Source of the DNA: Kribbella qitaiheensis | GTDB lineage: Bacteria; Actinomycetota; Actinomycetes; Propionibacteriales; Kribbellaceae | Length of the DNA stretch: 64,000 bases | Assembly: GCF_014217565.1 (NCBI RefSeq) | Contig: NZ_CP043661.1 | Coordinates: forward strand, 1,984,001 to 2,048,000 | Direction: 5' to 3' | Shown: in pieces, positions 18,078 to 26,860 of the stretch | Layout of the letters: each line of letters opens with the position of its first letter | How positions within the stretch are numbered: position 1 is the first letter of the stretch | The notes under the pieces: generated by a model | Seen by the model: the letters and a program-made list of their open reading frames with translations, nothing else | Told to the model about the DNA's origin: nothing | Database searches by the model: none | Translations under genes and position numbers: made by a program

Positions 18078-18653
18078 CTACGGGTGCTGGGTCGCGGCGG
18101 GGGTGAAGGTGACCTCGGCGGCGTGCAAGGGGATCTCCAGTTCGTTGCCCAAGGCCCATTCGGCTACTCGGGAGACTGTGGCGGCGGGGATTTCGTCGTT
18201 CAGGTCGGGGGTTGCGGGGAGGTTGTGGGTGGCGTGGGCGTCGTGCGGTAGGACGACTCGGTAGCCGCGGGCCAGGGCGGTGCGGGCTGTTGCCTGGACG
18301 CACATTTCTGACATCAGGCCGCAGAGGGCGATTGACTTGATCCCTAGGTCCTCCAGGAGTGTGCCGAGGGAGGTGTTTGCGAAGCCGTCGTCGTGGGGTT
18401 TGCGGATGGTGTGCTCGGTGGGGCCTGGCTCGGGGGTGTGGTGGAGCGGCCAGCCGGGGGTGTGAGGGGCGTCGTCGGTGCCGGGGGCGCCGTCGTTCTG
18501 GAGGTGGACGACCAGGGCGCCGGTCTTGCGGGCTCGGGCGATCAGGTCCGTTGTGCGGTCGATGAGCTGGGCAGCGGCCGGTACTGCGCGGGCGCCGGTT
18601 ACGCCGGCCAGTTGGACGTCCACCACGATCAGGGCGTCGACAGGGAGGGTCAT
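18078..18653 (-). CDS. Isochorismatase family cysteine hydrolase
   Basis: A 191-residue hydrolase with the isochorismatase/nicotinamidase fold. The triad is readable: Asp in ALIVVDVQ near the N-terminus, Lys in IRKPHDDGF and Cys in GLMSEMCVQATAR. Such stand-alone proteins hydrolyse amides or vinyl ethers; this one is nearer the generic YcaC/nicotinamidase-like group than to siderophore isochorismatases. Start is placed at ATG 18653 (MTLPVDALIVVD) because that is where homology should begin; an upstream in-frame start at 18680 is possible. Confidence 0.8.
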   Translation of the reverse strand: MTLPVDALIVVDVQLAGVTGARAVPAAAQLIDRTTDLIARARKTGALVVHLQNDGAPGTDDAPHTPGWPLHHTPEPGPTEHTIRKPHDDGFANTSLGTLLEDLGIKSIALCGLMSEMCVQATARTALARGYRVVLPHDAHATHNLPATPDLNDEIPAATVSRVAEWALGNELEIPLHAAEVTFTPAATQHP

Positions 18654-18832
18654 GCCGCCATCATCTCCGCCGCCCGCCACGCCCAGCCAGCGGGCTTCCG
18701 GCGTACCGGTTCCCTGGCCAGTGGGATGCCCGGGTCGCCTTGGGAATCTGCAGGGCCGGATCAGAGCTGCCCTTCGTCCGCAGGCTGAATCGCCCGACGG
18801 TCAGCAGGTTCTGGCCATCGCGTCGGCTGGAC

Positions 18833-20047
18833 TCAGGTCTCCGATTGGCGTTGGAGGCGCCAGACCGAGGGGACCAGTAGGGTGACGAAGACGACGAGGA
18901 TGTGGATCGCCGCGCCGTACAGCTCGACCGCCTTGATGCTGACCACGGCCGCGACGTACCCGACGCCGAGCTGGCCGACCGGGTTCGCGATGAACGAGCC
19001 GAGCATGTCGTACGACGAGACGCGGGACAGCTTGTCCAGCGGGATGTGCTGGCCGAGCGCGGTCTCCCAGCCGATCCCGAACATCTCGAAGCCGATGCCG
19101 ACCACGAACGCCATCGCGGCGACGGCGATGGTGCTCGGCGCCAGCGCCAGGCAGACGAAGATCGGCGCGGACAGGAAGACGCCGAGCATCCCGACCCGGA
19201 GCGGGTACCGCGGTTTCGCCCGGATCATCAGGATCCCGCCGGCGACCAGCCCCGCCCCGAAGCAGGCGCTGACGATACCCCAGCCGGCCCGGCCGAAGCT
19301 GCGGTCGGCGATCACCGGGCCGAGAATGCTGTAGCAGGCGGTGAAGATCATGTTGATCAGGCCGAACGCCACCACGATCACCCAGACCCACTGCCGGGAC
19401 ACGAATTCGGTCCAGCCGACCCGCAGGTCCTGGAGCACCGAGGCCTGATCCCGCACGATGCGTGGGATGGTCAATCGCGAGAGCAGTACCGCGGCCGCGC
19501 CGAACGTCACTCCGTCCACCACGAGCCCGACCCCGGGACCGGTGAACCCGACGATCACACCGGCCACCGCTCCCCCGCCGATCAGCGCCACCGACCGCGC
19601 GAATCCGGAGACCGCGTTCGCCTGTGGCAACTCGGCCCGGTCCACGATCGAGGGCAGGATCCCGGTCATCGCGGGCATCACGAACGCCGCCGCGATCCCG
19701 TTCACCGCCTCGATCACGACCAACTGCCAGATCCGGGCGTGCCCGGACAGCACCAGCGCGGCCGCGAGCCCCTGGGTCAGGGCGCTGACCGTGTTCGCGA
19801 CCACCAGTACGAGGTGCCGCGGCAGCCGGTCGGAGATCACTCCGCCGATCAGCAGGAACACCACATTGGGGATGCTCCGGGCCGCCAGCACGAGTCCGAC
19901 GGCGCTGGCCTTGTCGGACACATCGAGGACGGCGAAGACGAGCGCGATCGGCGCGATCGAGGAGCCGAGCAGCGAGACGAACCTGGCCGAGAGGAAGATC
20001 CGGACGTCGCGATGACGCAGTACGGCGAGATCCGCGCGCCAGCTCAT
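18833..20047 (-). CDS. MFS exporter, EntS/drug-efflux type
   Basis: A 404-residue major facilitator with about 12 membrane helices. The N-terminus (FLSARFVSLLGSSIAPIALVFAVLDVSDKASAVGLVLAARSIPNVVFLLIGGVISDRLPRR-type segment) carries the usual loop 2-3 GGVISDRLPR motif of the EntS/TetV-like group. The central loop contains a long amphipathic stretch (LQDLRVGWTEFVSRQWVW). These exporters commonly expel drugs or siderophores; no substrate is evident. It is divergent from the CBS-domain gene with a 141-base gap. Confidence 0.85.
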   Translation of the reverse strand: MSWRADLAVLRHRDVRIFLSARFVSLLGSSIAPIALVFAVLDVSDKASAVGLVLAARSIPNVVFLLIGGVISDRLPRHLVLVVANTVSALTQGLAAALVLSGHARIWQLVVIEAVNGIAAAFVMPAMTGILPSIVDRAELPQANAVSGFARSVALIGGGAVAGVIVGFTGPGVGLVVDGVTFGAAAVLLSRLTIPRIVRDQASVLQDLRVGWTEFVSRQWVWVIVVAFGLINMIFTACYSILGPVIADRSFGRAGWGIVSACFGAGLVAGGILMIRAKPRYPLRVGMLGVFLSAPIFVCLALAPSTIAVAAMAFVVGIGFEMFGIGWETALGQHIPLDKLSRVSSYDMLGSFIANPVGQLGVGYVAAVVSIKAVELYGAAIHILVVFVTLLVPSVWRLQRQSET

Positions 20048-20188
20048 CTGATCACCGGGCGTGACTGATAGCGGCCGCTGCTCCAGCGGGCGGGAGAAGC
20101 GGCGGTCACCATCCGCATTCTGCCAGACCTGCCGCTCACGGCCCGGATTCGCTACCTTGGGGTATTGGTTCGATCATCAGGAGGCTCC

Positions 20189-20614
20189 GTGAAGATCAAC
20201 GACGTATTGCGCGGTAAAGGCAACCAGGTCGTCACCATCTCCCCAGAAGCCACGGTCACCGAACTACTGGCTCTTCTCGCCGAGCACAACGTGGGTGCTC
20301 TCGTGGTCAGCGCGGACGGAACGTCCGTGGCGGGCATCGTCTCCGAGCGCGACGTGGTGCGACTGCTGAACCGTACGCCGGACGCCGGTGAGGTCCGGGT
20401 GAACGCGATCATGACGTCCGAGGTGCACACCTGTACGCCGGACGACCTGATCGACAACCTGATGCGATTGATGACGGACCGCCGGATCCGGCACGTCCCG
20501 GTCGTCGTGGACGGCGCCCTGACCGGCATCGTCAGCATCGGCGACGTGGTCAAGACCAGGATCGGCGAGCTCGAGTTCGAGCGCGAACAACTATCCAACT
20601 ACATCTCTGGCTAA
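20189..20614 (+). CDS. Two-CBS-domain protein
   Basis: A 141-residue cytoplasmic protein made of two CBS motifs: about 6-62 (VVTISPEATVTELLALLAEHNVGALVVS ... GIVSERDVVR) and 70-125 (MTSEVHTCTPDDLIDNLMRLMTDRRIRHVPVV ... GIVSIGDVV). Such pairs bind adenosine ligands and sense energy state. The GTG start is set by a strong AGGAGG at 20179-20184; a TTG 24 bases upstream has no such site. Confidence 0.85.
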   Translation: MKINDVLRGKGNQVVTISPEATVTELLALLAEHNVGALVVSADGTSVAGIVSERDVVRLLNRTPDAGEVRVNAIMTSEVHTCTPDDLIDNLMRLMTDRRIRHVPVVVDGALTGIVSIGDVVKTRIGELEFEREQLSNYISG

Positions 20615-20652
20615 ACCGGCGGAAGTGGTCCAGGTCGGTCTACATTCCGTCC

Positions 20653-21131
20653 ATGGAGCCGACACAGCCACCGACCGGACCGGTCGGACAGCCCGGGCCA
20701 CCACCAGGCCCGGGCACCAGCCTGTCCAGGGATCCGGTGGTTACCCACCCCGGTCAGGGCCTGCCGGCCACCCAGGGCGGCTATCCGCCACCGGGCCAGG
20801 GCGGCTCGGCTTCATCCTCTTGAGCGCCTTGGCGGACACCGAACCGGAGCGGGACGCCTCGGGTCAGGTGACCACCACCGCGAAGACGCGCCCGGACAAA
20901 CTGAAGACCGGCGACTGCGTGAGCAGCCTGAAGGAGGGCGACGTCAAGGGCGTCCAGATCGTCCCTTGCAGCTCGACCGTGGAGGCCACAGCGGAGAAGG
21001 GCTGCACCAGCCGCTACGTGGCCTCCAAGCAGCAGGCCACAACCCCCTCCGACGTCTTCTACATCCACCCGATCGAGTCGGGCTGGGCACTGGGCGACCG
21101 CGGCGTCGTGTGTCTCGTAATCCCACGCTGA
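20653..21131 (+). pseudogene. Septum-formation-domain protein, membrane segment lost and frame broken
   Basis: The ATG at 20653 opens a Pro/Gly/Gln-rich N-terminus (MEPTQPPTGPVGQPGPPPGP, later QGGYPPPGQGG) that stops at a TGA near 20822. In another frame the sequence continues as GFILLSALAD, then a TTTAKTRPDKLKTGDCV domain with paired Cys and a GDRGVVCLV ending, resembling the Septum_form domain of actinomycete membrane proteins. Normal relatives place a full membrane helix between the two parts; here only about half of one remains. A deletion that also shifted the frame is the simplest reading. Unlike the six single-base frameshifts elsewhere, removing one base at GGGCC does not repair it. 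Confidence 0.6.
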
Positions 21132-21138
21132 CCTGCAC

Positions 21139-21173
21139 CGCAAGGCCCGGCGAGCCAGTCGCCGGGCCTTGCG
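21139..21173. terminator. Bidirectional terminator hairpin
   Basis: A 15-bp perfect stem (21139-21153 with 21159-21173, loop GCCAG) between the convergent Septum_form-like remnant and the S8 protease gene. Confidence 0.85.
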
Positions 21174-21189
21174 TAGGTAGTACTGGCTG

Positions 21190-22896
21190 TCAGTACCGCG
21201 TGACAGCGGCCCAGGCATCGACGATGCCGTTGCCGTAGAAGCCGTTGAAGTTCCGGCCGCCCTCACAGAGCGCGTCGAACTCGGCCGTCCTTCCCTCGTT
21301 CACGTAGCTCACCAGCGGCGGCACCGGGCAAGCACGGTGCTGCGCGGAGCCGAGCAGGATCTGCTGCACCCGGTCGGGCGACAGCCCGAACGAGTTGTGA
21401 GGCCCCTTCTTCCCGTACTCGCTGACGATCAGCGCTGCGACACCTGTCACATGCGGCGACGCCATCGACGTACCCTGCAGCCAGTTGTAGTACCCACAAC
21501 CGGTGTAGTCGGTCACTCCGGCCGGACACTGCTTCTGTACTCCGCCCGCGAGGCCGGTTGCGGTGATCTCGCCTGCCGCGTCGACGAGGCCCTTTGCCTG
21601 CAGCACGTTCACCGGGTACGTCGACAGGATCAGGTTCTCGTTGGTCCGGAACTGGGGCGTACCGAAGTAGTCACGGAAGTAGCCACCCGGTGCCGACACC
21701 TCGATCTGCTCCAGCCCGTAGTTGGAGTAGTCGGCCTTCCTGCCCGACGGGCCGAGTGCGGACACCCCGATCACATGCGGGCCCTCGACCGGCAGGTCCA
21801 GGCAGGTCGCGTTGTCGATCGGCCGCGGGTACGCCGGAACGTCACCGAAGTCGGGGCTGCTGATGTCGGTCCGCGGCTTGCCGAGGTCCTCGTGGTTGTT
21901 GCCGAGTGCCGCGACCAGCGAGACGCCCTTGTTGTGCGCGTAGTCCAGCGCGCGGCGCATCGTGTTGATGGTGGTCCGCTGCTCGAGCTGCGCTTCCGGG
22001 CTGTCGGCCGGGTTGTTCACGCAGTTGTAGAGCCACGGGTCGACGTAGAACGACATGTTCACCACGTCGAGGCCGACGTCGCCGGCGTAGGTGAGCGCGT
22101 CGGTGACCGGGCCGAGGAACACGAACCCGCTGTCCTGTCCGCCACGGATCTCGACCAGCGTCACGTTCGGCGCGACGCCGGAGACGCCGAGACCGTTCGC
22201 GGCGGCACCGATCGTGCCGGCCACGTGCGTCCCGTGCCCGGAGTCGTCCCAGCCGACCGGGTCGACGCAGCCGCGGAACTCACACGGGCCGTCGATCTCG
22301 GGCAGGTCCGGGGCGAAGTTGCGGGACAGGTTCCAGTCGAAGTTCGGCGCGATGTCCGGGTTACGGGCGTCGATCCCGGAGTCGAGCACGCCGACCTTGA
22401 CCGCCTTCTTGCCCGGCTGGACCGTCCGGGCCAGATCCGAGCGCACCATCCGCAGACCCCAGAGCTGGGGATCCAGCGGATCCATGCCCTTGGCAACGGA
22501 CTTGGCCTTGGTCTTCGCGCTGGACGCGGCGGCGCCGAGGTTCTCCTGCTCGATCACACTGGGCTTGACCTGCGGCAGCTTCCCGATCACCTGGCTGCGG
22601 GCCGCGCCGTCGATCGCCGCCGACTTCGAGACCCGGGTACTGAACCCGGTGTCGGCAGCACGGACGGTCATCGTGCCCAGATTGCGGTTCTCCTTCGTCA
22701 CCTGGCCGCCGGCCGACTGCACCGCCGCCAGCGCCTGCGCGTGATCCGCGCCTGCCTTCAACAGCACCAGGTACTCCGTGTTGCCCCCAGCCACGGTAGT
22801 CGCCCCGGCCCCGGCACTCACCGGAACAGCCAGAGCGGTGACGATCAACGCCACCACACCTGATGCCGCATACAACGATCTACGGACGTCTCTCAC
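21190..22896 (-). CDS. Secreted subtilisin-like S8 serine protease
   Basis: A 568-residue secreted protease. A signal peptide (about 1-30, ending VSAGAGA) is followed by an inhibitor-I9-like propeptide (EYLVLLKAGADHAQALAAVQ, about 41-110) and the catalytic domain. The triad is Asp172 (VLDSGIDARN), His221 (SGHGTHVAGTIG) and Ser477 (GTSMASPHVTG), with the oxyanion Asn in ALGNNHED. Several Cys suggest disulfides. The GTG at 22896 has GGGAGGGG just upstream, so the longer open frame is rejected. It ends with a short WAAVTRY tail without a cell-wall anchor. Divergent from the histidine kinase. Confidence 0.9.
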   Translation of the reverse strand: MRDVRRSLYAASGVVALIVTALAVPVSAGAGATTVAGGNTEYLVLLKAGADHAQALAAVQSAGGQVTKENRNLGTMTVRAADTGFSTRVSKSAAIDGAARSQVIGKLPQVKPSVIEQENLGAAASSAKTKAKSVAKGMDPLDPQLWGLRMVRSDLARTVQPGKKAVKVGVLDSGIDARNPDIAPNFDWNLSRNFAPDLPEIDGPCEFRGCVDPVGWDDSGHGTHVAGTIGAAANGLGVSGVAPNVTLVEIRGGQDSGFVFLGPVTDALTYAGDVGLDVVNMSFYVDPWLYNCVNNPADSPEAQLEQRTTINTMRRALDYAHNKGVSLVAALGNNHEDLGKPRTDISSPDFGDVPAYPRPIDNATCLDLPVEGPHVIGVSALGPSGRKADYSNYGLEQIEVSAPGGYFRDYFGTPQFRTNENLILSTYPVNVLQAKGLVDAAGEITATGLAGGVQKQCPAGVTDYTGCGYYNWLQGTSMASPHVTGVAALIVSEYGKKGPHNSFGLSPDRVQQILLGSAQHRACPVPPLVSYVNEGRTAEFDALCEGGRNFNGFYGNGIVDAWAAVTRY

Positions 22897-23089
22897 GAGC
22901 GGATCCCCTCCCTGAAGTGAGCCTGACGCGGCACACGGTAGGTCAGCCCACCCCCCGCCACCACCCTGAAGAAACAAGCCGACGTTGTCATATTTCTCAA
23001 GCAAACAACTGAAACCTCCGCGCCGCTCCTCCGCCGCCATTGGCCGAGCCCTGTCGGGGTCGGGTGCGTTGGGCGTACGGTCGGTGACC

Positions 23090-24505
23090 ATGAGCGATCT
23101 GGCTGCGGGGGGACGGACGGTCGTGATGGTCCGGAGGATGGATCCGGGGACGGTCGCGCTGGGGATGGGTGTGGTGGGGGCCATCGCCACGGTGGTCGTG
23201 CTGGTGGGACCAGAGCACGTTCTCGGCCCTCAGAGTGCGGCGTGGCATCTGGTGCTGGAGACCGTCGACGCCTGTATTGCTTTGTTGCTGGCCTACCTCG
23301 TCTACGGCCGGTTCCGACGGGCCAACCGCTTGCAGGACCTGTTGCTGCTGCAAGGCCTCGGGCTGCTGGGCCTTGCGAATGTCCTGCTCCTCCTGTCCTT
23401 GCTGCAGGGTGACCGGTCCGGTGTTCTGGATCTTTGGTTGCCGCCCTCGATGCGAGTGCTGGGGACTGTGCTGATCGCCGCAGCGGCCCTGCTTTCGGAT
23501 CGCCTGGCGGTGTGGCCCGGCTGGCAGCGGTGGGTGTTCGCGCCCGTCGTCGTGGCGGTGGGCCTGTTGGTCGTCGGATTGCGATCGCAGGCGCTGGGCT
23601 TGCCGCAACCGGCCTCCCCCGGGGGGATGCCGGCGTCGACCGACGGTCATCCAGCACTGCGCGCCGCCCAAGTGTTGACGCTGATTTGCTTCACCGTCGC
23701 GGCGGTGGCGTTCGCAGTACAGGCGCGTAGGCGGGACGACGTGTTGCTTCGCTGGCTCGGGCCTGCTTGCGCGCTTGGGGCGCTTGCCCGGCTGAACTAT
23801 CTGCTGTTTCCCTCGAGTCACCCTGACTGGTTGTACAGCGGAGATGTGCTCCGGACCGGTTGCTACCTCCTGCTGCTGGCCGGTGCGGGCCGGGAGATCA
23901 GCAAGTACTGGTCGTCTCGGGCCCAGACCGCGGTCGCTGCGGATCGGCGCAGGCTGGCCCGCGAACTGCACGACGGTGTACTGCAGGAGTTGGCCTATAT
24001 CCGGTCGGAGGTCGCGGTCTTCTCGAAGGTTGACGAGCCGCGGGTGAACCGGATCCGGGCCGCGAGTGAGCGTGCGGTGGACGAGGCGAGGGAACTGGTC
24101 GAGACACTCAGCCGGCCGGGCGACGAGGGGCTCGCGCCCGTACTGCGCCGGGCTGTCGACCAGATCGCCGAGCGGCACGGCGTGGTTCTGGAGCTGGACC
24201 TGGACGACTCGGTCGCCGTCGATCTGGCCCAGAGCCACGCGCTGGTGCGGATAGCGCGGGAGGCCATGCTGAACGCTGTACGGCATGGACGTGCCGGGCG
24301 GATCAGGGTGCAGGTCGGCCGGAGCAAGGCCGGCTGCTTTCTGACGGTGACGGACGACGGCGCCGGCTTCGACCCCGTGCTGCGGACGCAGCGGCGCGGC
24401 GAGTTCGGGTTGGTCAGCATGCGTGAACGCTCGGAGGCGTTACCCGGCACGTTCGAACTGGACTCGAAGCCGGGTCGCGGAACCACGCTGACCGTCAGAT
24501 GGTGA
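23090..24505 (+). CDS. Sensor histidine kinase, NarX/DesK type
   Basis: A 471-residue membrane sensor kinase. The N-terminal half holds about seven or eight hydrophobic helices (from about residue 20 to 270). The HisKA_3 box follows with the phospho-accepting His294 in RRLARELHDGVLQEL, and then the ATPase domain with an N box (REAMLNAVRHG) and G boxes (DDGAGFD, GEFGLVSMRER, GRGTTLTV). The downstream response regulator starts inside its last codons, so the pair is coupled. Start uncertain: ATG 23090 is taken; ATG 23126 (after GGGGGGACGG) is an alternative. Confidence 0.85.
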   Translation: MSDLAAGGRTVVMVRRMDPGTVALGMGVVGAIATVVVLVGPEHVLGPQSAAWHLVLETVDACIALLLAYLVYGRFRRANRLQDLLLLQGLGLLGLANVLLLLSLLQGDRSGVLDLWLPPSMRVLGTVLIAAAALLSDRLAVWPGWQRWVFAPVVVAVGLLVVGLRSQALGLPQPASPGGMPASTDGHPALRAAQVLTLICFTVAAVAFAVQARRRDDVLLRWLGPACALGALARLNYLLFPSSHPDWLYSGDVLRTGCYLLLLAGAGREISKYWSSRAQTAVAADRRRLARELHDGVLQELAYIRSEVAVFSKVDEPRVNRIRAASERAVDEARELVETLSRPGDEGLAPVLRRAVDQIAERHGVVLELDLDDSVAVDLAQSHALVRIAREAMLNAVRHGRAGRIRVQVGRSKAGCFLTVTDDGAGFDPVLRTQRRGEFGLVSMRERSEALPGTFELDSKPGRGTTLTVRW

Positions 24506-25152
24506 CCAGTCGGCCGAGCCGGATCGTCATCGCCGACGACCATCCGCAGCTGCGGGCACGGATCCGGGAGGCCTTGGAGGCGGGCGGTTTCGAGGTCTGC
24601 GCGGAGGCTGCCACCGGCGCGGCGGCGGTGCGGCTGACGCAGGAACACCTACCGGACGTCGTCCTGCTCGACATTCACATGCCAGGGAACGGGATCCGTG
24701 CGGCTGGGGAGATCGGAAGGCTGCTGCCGGCGGTTGCGATCGTCATGCTGACCGTGTCGCGGGAGGACGCGGACCTGTTCGCCTCGCTGCAGGCCGGCGC
24801 CTCGGGATATCTGCTCAAGGACACGGATCCGGCCCGGCTCCCGGCCGCCTTGCGCGGCGTGCTGGCCGGGGAGGCGGCGATCCCGCGGACGCTGGTCGCT
24901 CGCATCCTCGACGAATTCCGGGCCCCGGGCCGGCCCCGCCTCGGCCGGAAGTCGAAGGTGGCCGCCCGGCTGACCTCCCGTGAGTGGGAGGTGATGGAAC
25001 TACTCGGCGACGGCCTCAGCACCGACGAGGCGGCGAAGCGGCTGTTCCTGTCTCCGACCACGGTTCGCGTCCACGTCTCGTCGGTGCTGCGCAAGCTCCG
25101 GGTAAAAGATCGCCGCGCAGCGATCGAGCTGCTGCGCGACGATCTCACGTGA
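24499..25152 (+). CDS. NarL/LuxR-type response regulator
   Basis: A 217-residue two-component regulator. The receiver has IVIADDHP at the N-terminus, phospho-Asp58 in VVLLDIHMPG, a Thr in MLTVS and Lys in LLKDTDP. The C-terminal LuxR HTH (about 157-215) reads LTSREWEVMELLGDGLSTDEAAKRLF then LSPTTVRVHVSSVLRKL. The ATG overlaps the end of the kinase gene by seven bases. Target genes are not known; the divergent S8 protease is one candidate. Confidence 0.9.
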   Translation: MVTSRPSRIVIADDHPQLRARIREALEAGGFEVCAEAATGAAAVRLTQEHLPDVVLLDIHMPGNGIRAAGEIGRLLPAVAIVMLTVSREDADLFASLQAGASGYLLKDTDPARLPAALRGVLAGEAAIPRTLVARILDEFRAPGRPRLGRKSKVAARLTSREWEVMELLGDGLSTDEAAKRLFLSPTTVRVHVSSVLRKLRVKDRRAAIELLRDDLT

Positions 25153-25180
25153 GGGCGGTCCCCCTCCTCACCGCCCTCAC
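25149..25180. terminator. Bidirectional terminator hairpin
   Basis: An 11-bp perfect stem (GTGAGGGCGGT 25149-25159 with ACCGCCCTCAC 25170-25180) overlaps the response-regulator stop and precedes the end of a convergent small gene. Confidence 0.8.
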
Positions 25181-25188
25181 ATGTCAGT

Positions 25189-25398
25189 TCACTTCCGCAG
25201 GTCGAACTGCGCCGTGACCGGCTCAACTTGGCCGACAAGTTGTAGATGTACTGCCTGTCCGACCACCGCATGGTCAACCCGTTGCTCGCCACCATGTCGA
25301 GCGTCGTGGGCGATGCCCGCGCAAGTGAGTGCGAGTACCGAGACGATCGCGGCCCCCACCGCGGTTCGCCACGGCACGAACTGTGACTTGAACTGCAT
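25189..25398 (-). CDS. Small exported hypothetical protein
   Basis: A 69-residue open frame with a plausible signal peptide (MQFKSQFVPWRTAVGAAIVSVLALTCAGIAHD), a GGAAGG ribosome site eight bases before the ATG, and GC-rich third positions in keeping with real genes here. The mature part is about 40 residues, His/Val/Gln-rich (VVGQAVHLQLVGQVEPVTAQF), with no recognisable domain. It fills most of the 420-base gap between the two-component system and the M16 genes and is bounded by a bidirectional terminator. A lipoprotein-like Cys is present but without a proper lipobox. Function unknown. Confidence 0.5.
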   Translation of the reverse strand: MQFKSQFVPWRTAVGAAIVSVLALTCAGIAHDARHGGEQRVDHAVVGQAVHLQLVGQVEPVTAQFDLRK

Positions 25399-25575
25399 TG
25401 TCTTGCCTTCCGTCAATGGTGCGCACCCCTCCGCGTGCACCAGTGGCGGTAACGCTAGGTAGCAACGGCGGCTCCGCCTAGGGACCAAAGCCCTCTTGAG
25501 CGTTCAAACACCTAAACGCTCAGCCCGGGGCGAACGGGCGTGGGGTGGGGCCGGGGCAGCACGTAGGGTGGCGAT

Positions 25576-26860
25576 ATGCCGCTGAACTATCCCCTTGCCG
25601 AGCAGACGTTGGACAACGGTCTGCGTGTTGTCGTCAGTTCGGACAAGGCGGTGCCGATCGTCGCAGTGAACCTCTGGTACGACGTGGGGTCGCGGCACGA
25701 GCCGCCCGGCCTGACCGGTTTCGCGCACCTTTTCGAGCACCTGATGTTCCAGGGATCGCGCAATGTCGAGTCCGGCCAGCACTTCAGCCTGCTGGAGACC
25801 GCCGGTGCGAGCCTGAACGCGAGCACCTTCTTCGACCGGACGAACTACTTCGAGTCGCTGCCCAGCGGCGGCCTCGATCTGGCGCTGTGGCTCGAGGCCG
25901 ACCGGATGGGCTACCTGCTCGACGCGGTCAACCAGGAGAACCTCGACAACCAGCGCGACGTGGTGAAGGAAGAGAAGCGGCAGAGCTACGACAACCGCCC
26001 GTACGGCGATTCGTACGAGCGGCTCGTGCGGCTGCTGTTCCCGGCCGGCCACCCGTACGCGCACATGACGATCGGGTCGATGGCGGACCTGGACGCGGCG
26101 GCGCTGGAGGACGTGCACGCGTTCTTCCGCACGCACTACGGCCCCAACAACGCCGTGCTGACGATCGTCGGCGACGTCTCCGAGGAGGACGCGTTCGACG
26201 CCGCCAAACGGTACTTCGGCCACCTGCCGGCGATCCCGACGCCGCCACCCGCTCCGGACGGCACGATCGGCCCGCTCACCGAAGTACTGCGGGACGACGT
26301 GGTCGAAGACGTTCCCTCGGACCTGATCACGATGATGTTCCGGCTGCCGGTGGACGGCACGCCCGAGCTCGACGCGGCGGCGCTCGCGCTCGACGTCCTC
26401 GCGGCCGGCCAGAGCGGGCGGCTCAACCGCCGCCTGGTCCGCGATGAGCAGATCGCGCAGTCGGTCTCCGGCGGCGCGCTGCCGCTGATCGGCGGGGTTT
26501 CGTTCGGCACACTGACCGGGATCGCGTCGGCCGACTTCGACCTGCAGCAGGTCGAGGACGCGCTGGTCGAGGAGATCGAGAAGCTCGCCGCCGATGGCGT
26601 CACCGAGGACGAGCTGGCCACGGTCCAGGCACAGAACGAGCGCGACTGGCTCGAGCAGCTCGCGACCTGCTCCGGCCGCGCCGACGAGATCTCGCATCAC
26701 GCCTTGCTGTTCGGCGACCCGAACAGGATCAACACCCGGATCGACGAGATTCGCGCCGTCACCACCGAGCAGGTCCAGCAGGCGGCCGCGAAGTGGATCC
26801 GCGCCGCCGGCCCGCGTCCAGGTGACGTACCGCCGCAGCAACACAGGGGAGCAGGAATGA
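25576..26860 (+). pseudogene. M16 zinc peptidase, catalytic subunit, one-base frameshift at the 3' end
   Basis: An insulinase-family peptidase of about 427 residues once repaired. The inverted zinc motif HLFEH (51-55) with Glu54, and the distal metal-binding Glu in VVKEEKRQS (about 132), show the active subunit. The open frame runs on into the next gene as one 877-residue protein only because of an extra base at GGCCC 26809-26813; removing it gives IRAAGRVQVTYRRSNTGEQE and a TGA that overlaps the ATG of the second gene (ATGA). Two separate coupled genes are the normal arrangement for bacterial M16B pairs, so the fusion is judged artificial. Confidence 0.75.
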
